A DNA stretch of 10,187 nt, taken from an uncultured bacterium (GTDB taxonomy: Bacteria; Bacteroidota; Bacteroidia; Bacteroidales; Bacteroidaceae). The notes beneath the pieces were generated by a model. The model worked only from the letters and a program-made list of their open reading frames with translations, was not told the DNA's origin and ran no database searches. Each line of letters starts with the position of its first letter. The stretch's first letter is position 1. A program made the position numbers and the translations under genes. Below, piece by piece: positions 5,866 through 10,187 of the stretch. The stretch lies in the NCBI GenBank assembly GCA_905215345.1, contig CAJMPR010000043.1:1-10187 (forward strand). Reading direction: 5' to 3'.

Positions 5866-7347
5866 TTATTTTGTTTTGGGCAAAGTTTTGCTCCAGTCAT
5901 TCTGTTCAACTCCGAATCCTGCAGTTATTTCTTTGCTCGGTATTGGGAATACTAAATCAGAAATCTTGTAGTCTGTAATTGCGTAGCTAATACTTGGGGC
6001 TTTGTAAGCATAAACATCAGCCTTCTCATCCCAACGTCTCAAATCCCAAAGACGCATGCCCTCTTGGAATAGCTCACGAGCACGTTCTTCTTTAATGAAT
6101 GACATTAATCCATCTGCTGTAGCAGGAAGATTAGCTACCGATGTGATAGCTGCATTGCGTTTCGCTACAGTCAGTAAGGCGTTTTGTGTGTTGGCTATCG
6201 TCCCATTTGTGCTCTTCAAATTGGCTTCTGCAATTATCAAGAACATTTCAGGGGCATTGACGATATAGTTTGTTCCATAAGCAGAGTTGCCCGAATCGAA
6301 ATGCGCAAACTTTCCGCCATTGAATTTCGGATTTTCAGGTGTAGACTCTTTATCATCTGCAAAAATAGTTGTGCGGCAATCATCTTTCCCATAAAGAGAA
6401 AGTAATTTAGGGCTTGGGCTGTAGTTGTAAGTAGACCACAAAGTTCCACTTGAGTTTGCCGACCAGTTTTGTGTAGCGGAGATTGCCAAAGCAAACATAC
6501 TTTCAGAGTTGGATGTACCGTTATTATATAATGCTTTATAGTTGCTACCATAGGTTAAAGTGGTAATTTCTGCTTCCGCCAAAGCCTTTTGTGCATTATC
6601 TATCGCATTATCCCAATCTTCCAGATAAAGATAAGTACGCGCCAATAATCCATAAGTAGCTGCTTGGTTAAGATATACCAAAGATTCTCTGTCACCGCCG
6701 GCAGCAGCAAAATGTGTAAGTGCATTCTTCAAGTCGTCAACGATAGCAGCATAGCTTTCTCCTACTGTAGAACGGTTTACTTTTGCGAATGCTTCAATTG
6801 GTTTCTCAATAACGACAATGCCTTTTTCTGAAGAGAAGTCAGTACCATTTACCTTTACTTGATGCGCATAAATATTTGTCAATAGTAGCTGTGCATATCC
6901 GCGCAAAGCATAAGCTTCTGCCATATATAAATCCAAGGCTTCCTTGTCAGCATCGTTACTATCTTCGTAAAGAGCTTTAGAAGCTTGGATAACACGTAAA
7001 GAGTTATCTACGACTTTGTACCCATAGTTCCAAATATACTCCAGATACAAATCGGTATCCGTGAAAGTATATGTATAAATACCATCAAAGTGTCCCGTCA
7101 AAGTGTTCCAATAGGCGATGTCTGTTGGTATGTCACCAATATTGATAGCATAATTTCCTGCGAAATACTGGCGAAACAATTGATAGTAAGTTCCATTCAA
7201 TGCGGTTTTTATATTGTTCACAGAGTTCAGTCCCGTCTCAACATCTACACCTTTGTAATAGTCCGTTTCAAGGAAGCTCTCTCCACAACTGGAAATTCCT
7301 CCGGCTAAGACAATTATCGTAAATATTTTTAATATTTGTTTTCTCAT
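5866..7347 (-). CDS. SusD/RagB family outer-membrane nutrient-binding lipoprotein
   Basis: SusD-like proteins are surface lipoproteins that cap the partner SusC channel and deliver glycans or other ligands to it. This one has 493 residues, a normal length. It starts with a lipoprotein signal (MRKQILKIFTII..., lipobox ISSC, Cys21) followed by GESFLETD, a typical SusD N-terminus. The helical TPR-like regions are visible at 141-160 (AEAYALRGYAQLLLTNIY) and 228-257 (QAATYGLLARTYLYLEDW and onward). The PEMFLIIAEA segment is at 366-375. The C-terminal family signature ERARELFQEGMRLWDLRRWD is at 421-440 and FPIPSKEI at 467-474. It lies 35 nt downstream of the SusC-like gene and is followed by a strong hairpin, so the operon ends here. 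The family is certain; the ligand cannot be read from the sequence, and no glycosidase, peptidase or regulator lies next to it in this window. Confidence 0.96.
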   Translation of the reverse strand: MRKQILKIFTIIVLAGGISSCGESFLETDYYKGVDVETGLNSVNNIKTALNGTYYQLFRQYFAGNYAINIGDIPTDIAYWNTLTGHFDGIYTYTFTDTDLYLEYIWNYGYKVVDNSLRVIQASKALYEDSNDADKEALDLYMAEAYALRGYAQLLLTNIYAHQVKVNGTDFSSEKGIVVIEKPIEAFAKVNRSTVGESYAAIVDDLKNALTHFAAAGGDRESLVYLNQAATYGLLARTYLYLEDWDNAIDNAQKALAEAEITTLTYGSNYKALYNNGTSNSESMFALAISATQNWSANSSGTLWSTYNYSPSPKLLSLYGKDDCRTTIFADDKESTPENPKFNGGKFAHFDSGNSAYGTNYIVNAPEMFLIIAEANLKSTNGTIANTQNALLTVAKRNAAITSVANLPATADGLMSFIKEERARELFQEGMRLWDLRRWDEKADVYAYKAPSISYAITDYKISDLVFPIPSKEITAGFGVEQNDWSKTLPKTK

Positions 7348-7382
7348 ATTCTTTCATTCTTAAGTTTGTAACTGATTATTTC

Positions 7383-10187
7383 TTAGAAAGTAACCTGAAT
7401 TCCTCCCGTAAAGGTACGTGTAGCAGGATATTGCCATGCAATTACACCACTGGCATAAGTTTCCGGCGTATAGCCAACGAAATCATTAGCGGTAAACGTA
7501 TATAGATTGTCTACTGTAATGTATGCGCGAACTTTCTGCATGAATGCTTTCGCAATCCATCTGCTTGGCAGTGTATATCCCAATGTCAGATTACTGATTC
7601 GGAGATAGTTACCACTATATACAAAACGTGAAGAAGTTTTTGTTGCGTTATAGGGGTCACCATAAATATATTGCGGATGCTTGGCGTCCTTATTATCTTC
7701 TGTCCATGAATTATATACCAATTCTTTAAGCGGTGTACGATTACTCATACCAAAACCAGTGAAGGATGCTCCTGAATCATACACTTTTCCACCCAGACGA
7801 TAATTAAATGCCAAGTTGAAATCAATGCCTTTCCAATTCAAATTTGTTCCAAAACCTCCAAAGACTTTAGGTTCGGCAGAACCTACATAACGTTTTGCTG
7901 CATCGTTATATGCAGAAGTCGTCTCATTTCCTTCTTTATTGAGATACCACAAAGGCTTACCGGTTTCACGGTCTACACCTGCATATTCTTTCATGTAGAA
8001 CTGGCGATACGGACGTCCTTCTTCAATTATTGAATAATCGTTAGGCTCAATAGGATCGGCGGTAGCGAGTTTTACTACCCGATTTTGATTCCAAGTGAGA
8101 TTAGCATATACATTCCAGTTCCAATCCTTATTCTGAATAATCGAACTATTTACACCGAACTCTATACCACGGTTACGTATGATACAGATGTTTTTGTAAG
8201 TATCTTCCATTCCGGTAGTCATGGACAGGGGAACCTCATAAAGAGCGTCCTCTGTCTTCTCGTTGTAATAATCAAATGTAAAGTGAACACGCTTAATAAT
8301 AGAAAGGTCAAAGCCTACATCAAGCTTTTTAGATACCTCCCACGTCAAGTCGGGGTTGGAAATAGATACGGGGACCATACCCGGAGCACTGTTATAATTA
8401 GAACCAGATTCATAGAAACCACGTGCGGCATACCAGTCAATGTCTTGATTACCGACTGTACCATAAGATGCTCTCAGCGTTGCATTGGTGATGATTTCAT
8501 TATCTTTCAAAAAGTTCTCTTGGGAAAGACGCCATTTTGCTCCCACAGACCAGAAGTTTCCCCAACGGTGATTAGCACCGAATACGGAAGAACCGTCGCG
8601 ACGATAAGAACCGGAAACATAATACTTGTCATCATAAGAGTAATGCCCGTCGAAGAAATAAGATGCCAAACGAGCTTCTTTTTTATAATATTCCGAATCC
8701 TGCCAAGAACCTACCGTTGTCAAATCACGCATACCTGAATCTGCGAATGGGAAGTCATACCCGGAATAATATTCGTAGAAATAACTTTTACGTTGCATTT
8801 CTTGTCCCACCAAAAGGTTTACATTATGTTTTGAGTTGAAGGTGTGGTTCCAGCCTAATACATTATTCCAAGTAATAACTGTACTTCTTGAATTATATTG
8901 TTGACCTAATCCATTGTAGTTCATGCCTTGGGGGTTGTAGTTGGCGCTCCAATAATTATATTCACGTAGATCTATAATATTCGCTCCAAAAGTTGTTTTG
9001 GCATAAATACCTTTACCGAAATCTATCTGCAAATATGGATTGAGATTAATTGTCTGGTTATTTACCCGATTAATTTCTCCTTTATCTTTATCGTAAAGAG
9101 CCAATGGATTGTATTGGCTTACATTGGCATAAGTGCCATCCTCATTATAGAAAGGATAGAAAGGTTTCATACTTGAAACCGCAGCAGTAAGTGCGCTGGA
9201 CATTGAACCGGCAGTAGATTGCGAGAAACCATTTTGAGTAGAATAGCTATAAGACATATTGGCTCCGAACGTAAATACGCTGAATTTACTGTCTATATTC
9301 AAGCGACCCGAGAAGCGCTCCATATCACTACCGATTATCAAACCATCAGAATTCAGATACCCCAAACTTGCATAGTACCCGGTTTTTCCCGTACGCCCCT
9401 GTAAATTCAGGTTATAATCCTGATAATAACCCTTGCGAGTAATTGCATCTATCCAGTCGTAAGAAGAGACGCCGTCCCAGCCATAGCTCTTAGTAAGTTT
9501 GGCAACCGCATCCTCATATGTACTACCATACCGTGCTACATCTCCTTTCGCAAAAAGATCCATTGATTCAGAGGCATTGGCGTAATCCATATTATTATTA
9601 GCCATTGAAACGAAGCCCTGTTTAATATCTAAGTTGATATTAAACTTGCCTTGCGCACCCTTTTTTGTTGTAATCACGATTACACCATTGGCTGCACGTG
9701 AACCATAGATAGCTGTTGCAGCGGCATCTTTGAGGACGGTAATGCTTTCAATATCAATAGGGTTAATAGCCGCCATCGGATCCAGAAACTTGTTTGATGT
9801 GGTACTCATGCCTTCAGAGTCAGAGTTAACCGGCATACCATCTATTACATAAAGCGGTGATGTACCAGAATTCATTGAACCACGTCCGCGTACATAGACT
9901 GCACCATAAGCACCAGGCATACTGGTTGAGTTGTTCATTTGAAGTCCTGGAATAGAGCCTTCCAAAGACTTCACGAAGTTCGGGTCTGTTCTCTTCGCGA
10001 TAACATCTTGTCCCACAACCGTGGCTGCACCGGTAAAGGAAGCTTTACGCTGTACACCATAACCTGTTACAACAACTTCATCAAGCATTTCAGTGTCAGG
10101 TCTCAACGTTACTTTTACATGTGACTTTATTGCCACTTCTTGTGATTGCATACCAATATACGAAATCTGCAAAGTCTTCGCAGAACT
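7383..10187 (-). CDS. SusC/RagA family TonB-linked outer-membrane transporter (5' end outside window)
   Basis: This TonB-dependent outer-membrane beta-barrel imports the ligand captured by its SusD partner. The window contains 934 residues to the stop. The frame is open to the last base of the window, and the first visible residues (SSAKTLQISYIGMQSQEV) are the end of the carboxypeptidase-regulatory-like N-terminal domain. The TTG at 10172 and any nearby ATG are therefore internal codons, and the signal peptide and most of that domain lie beyond the edge. The TonB-box-like DEVVVTGYG (10056-10082) comes next. The plug follows, with SLEGSIPGLQ, the VRGRGSMNSGTSPLYVIDGMP region and the TVLKDAAATAIYGSRAANGV stretch. 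The barrel then ends in the terminal phenylalanine (GGIQVTF) typical of outer-membrane proteins. The full protein is probably slightly over 1000 residues. The reading frame is undamaged and it is the first visible gene of the operon with SusD. Confidence 0.96.
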   Translation of the reverse strand, partial: SSAKTLQISYIGMQSQEVAIKSHVKVTLRPDTEMLDEVVVTGYGVQRKASFTGAATVVGQDVIAKRTDPNFVKSLEGSIPGLQMNNSTSMPGAYGAVYVRGRGSMNSGTSPLYVIDGMPVNSDSEGMSTTSNKFLDPMAAINPIDIESITVLKDAAATAIYGSRAANGVIVITTKKGAQGKFNINLDIKQGFVSMANNNMDYANASESMDLFAKGDVARYGSTYEDAVAKLTKSYGWDGVSSYDWIDAITRKGYYQDYNLNLQGRTGKTGYYASLGYLNSDGLIIGSDMERFSGRLNIDSKFSVFTFGANMSYSYSTQNGFSQSTAGSMSSALTAAVSSMKPFYPFYNEDGTYANVSQYNPLALYDKDKGEINRVNNQTINLNPYLQIDFGKGIYAKTTFGANIIDLREYNYWSANYNPQGMNYNGLGQQYNSRSTVITWNNVLGWNHTFNSKHNVNLLVGQEMQRKSYFYEYYSGYDFPFADSGMRDLTTVGSWQDSEYYKKEARLASYFFDGHYSYDDKYYVSGSYRRDGSSVFGANHRWGNFWSVGAKWRLSQENFLKDNEIITNATLRASYGTVGNQDIDWYAARGFYESGSNYNSAPGMVPVSISNPDLTWEVSKKLDVGFDLSIIKRVHFTFDYYNEKTEDALYEVPLSMTTGMEDTYKNICIIRNRGIEFGVNSSIIQNKDWNWNVYANLTWNQNRVVKLATADPIEPNDYSIIEEGRPYRQFYMKEYAGVDRETGKPLWYLNKEGNETTSAYNDAAKRYVGSAEPKVFGGFGTNLNWKGIDFNLAFNYRLGGKVYDSGASFTGFGMSNRTPLKELVYNSWTEDNKDAKHPQYIYGDPYNATKTSSRFVYSGNYLRISNLTLGYTLPSRWIAKAFMQKVRAYITVDNLYTFTANDFVGYTPETYASGVIAWQYPATRTFTGGIQVTF

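Noticed and set aside
6056..6551. Several overlapping frames of 70-104 aa within the SusD-like gene
   Set aside because: They are shadows of the SusD frame, which carries family signatures before and after this stretch.
8085..8738. 217-aa plus-strand frame inside the SusC-like gene
   Set aside because: The minus-strand SusC frame is continuous and homologous throughout this stretch. The antisense product has no recognisable motif, promoter or plausible start context.
10170..10172. TTG as the start of the SusC-like protein
   Set aside because: The frame stays open for five more codons to the window edge, and the residues continue a carboxypeptidase-regulatory-like domain. The true start is outside the window.

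Overview
The window reads as a chromosomal segment of a Bacteroides species or a close Bacteroidales relative. The evidence is AT-rich DNA, a SusC/SusD-type outer-membrane pair, several matches to the Bacteroides promoter consensus (TTTG about 19-20 bp upstream of TAnnTTTG), lipoproteins with short lipoboxes, and a thymidine kinase whose sequence closely resembles the Bacteroides Tdk as I remember it. All complete genes have intact reading frames. I see no rRNA, tRNA, CRISPR array, insertion sequence or phage gene.

Layout. Positions 1-85 hold no gene but carry a well-formed leftward promoter for something beyond the left edge. On the minus strand, tdk (1841 to 1236) and an AI-2E/PerM-family membrane protein (1216 to 86) form a two-gene operon. 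A 108-bp divergent region (1842-1949) has a -7 box for each direction. It separates this operon from a plus-strand operon: a Bacteroidales-type protein of unknown function (1950-2447), the 16S rRNA methyltransferase rsmI (2457-3131) and a coiled-coil lipoprotein (3167-4045). That operon ends in a strong hairpin terminator, and the 3' arm of the hairpin also contains a promoter -7 box for the next gene, a YjjG-type HAD nucleotidase (4128-4820). A separate promoter overlaps the 3' end of that gene and drives a MarC-family membrane protein (4877-5524).

From 5525 to 5865 there is a possible small unrecognised minus-strand ORF (5557-5775) and a 15-bp perfect hairpin that fits as the terminator of the convergent minus-strand operon. 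That operon is a SusD-like lipoprotein (7347 to 5866) and a SusC-like TonB-dependent transporter (from beyond the right edge to 7383). The transporter lacks its N-terminus only because the window ends.

How the genes relate. Most of the left 5.5 kb is housekeeping: nucleoside salvage (Tdk), nucleotide clean-up (YjjG-like), ribosome modification (RsmI) and membrane proteins of uncertain substrate. The right 4.3 kb is an outer-membrane uptake module with no enzyme gene next to it in this window, so its substrate cannot be inferred. I did not find a clearly new biological system. The parts least explained are the 165-aa protein, the coiled-coil lipoprotein, the small ORF downstream of the SusD terminator, and the overlapping terminator/promoter at about 4066-4115.
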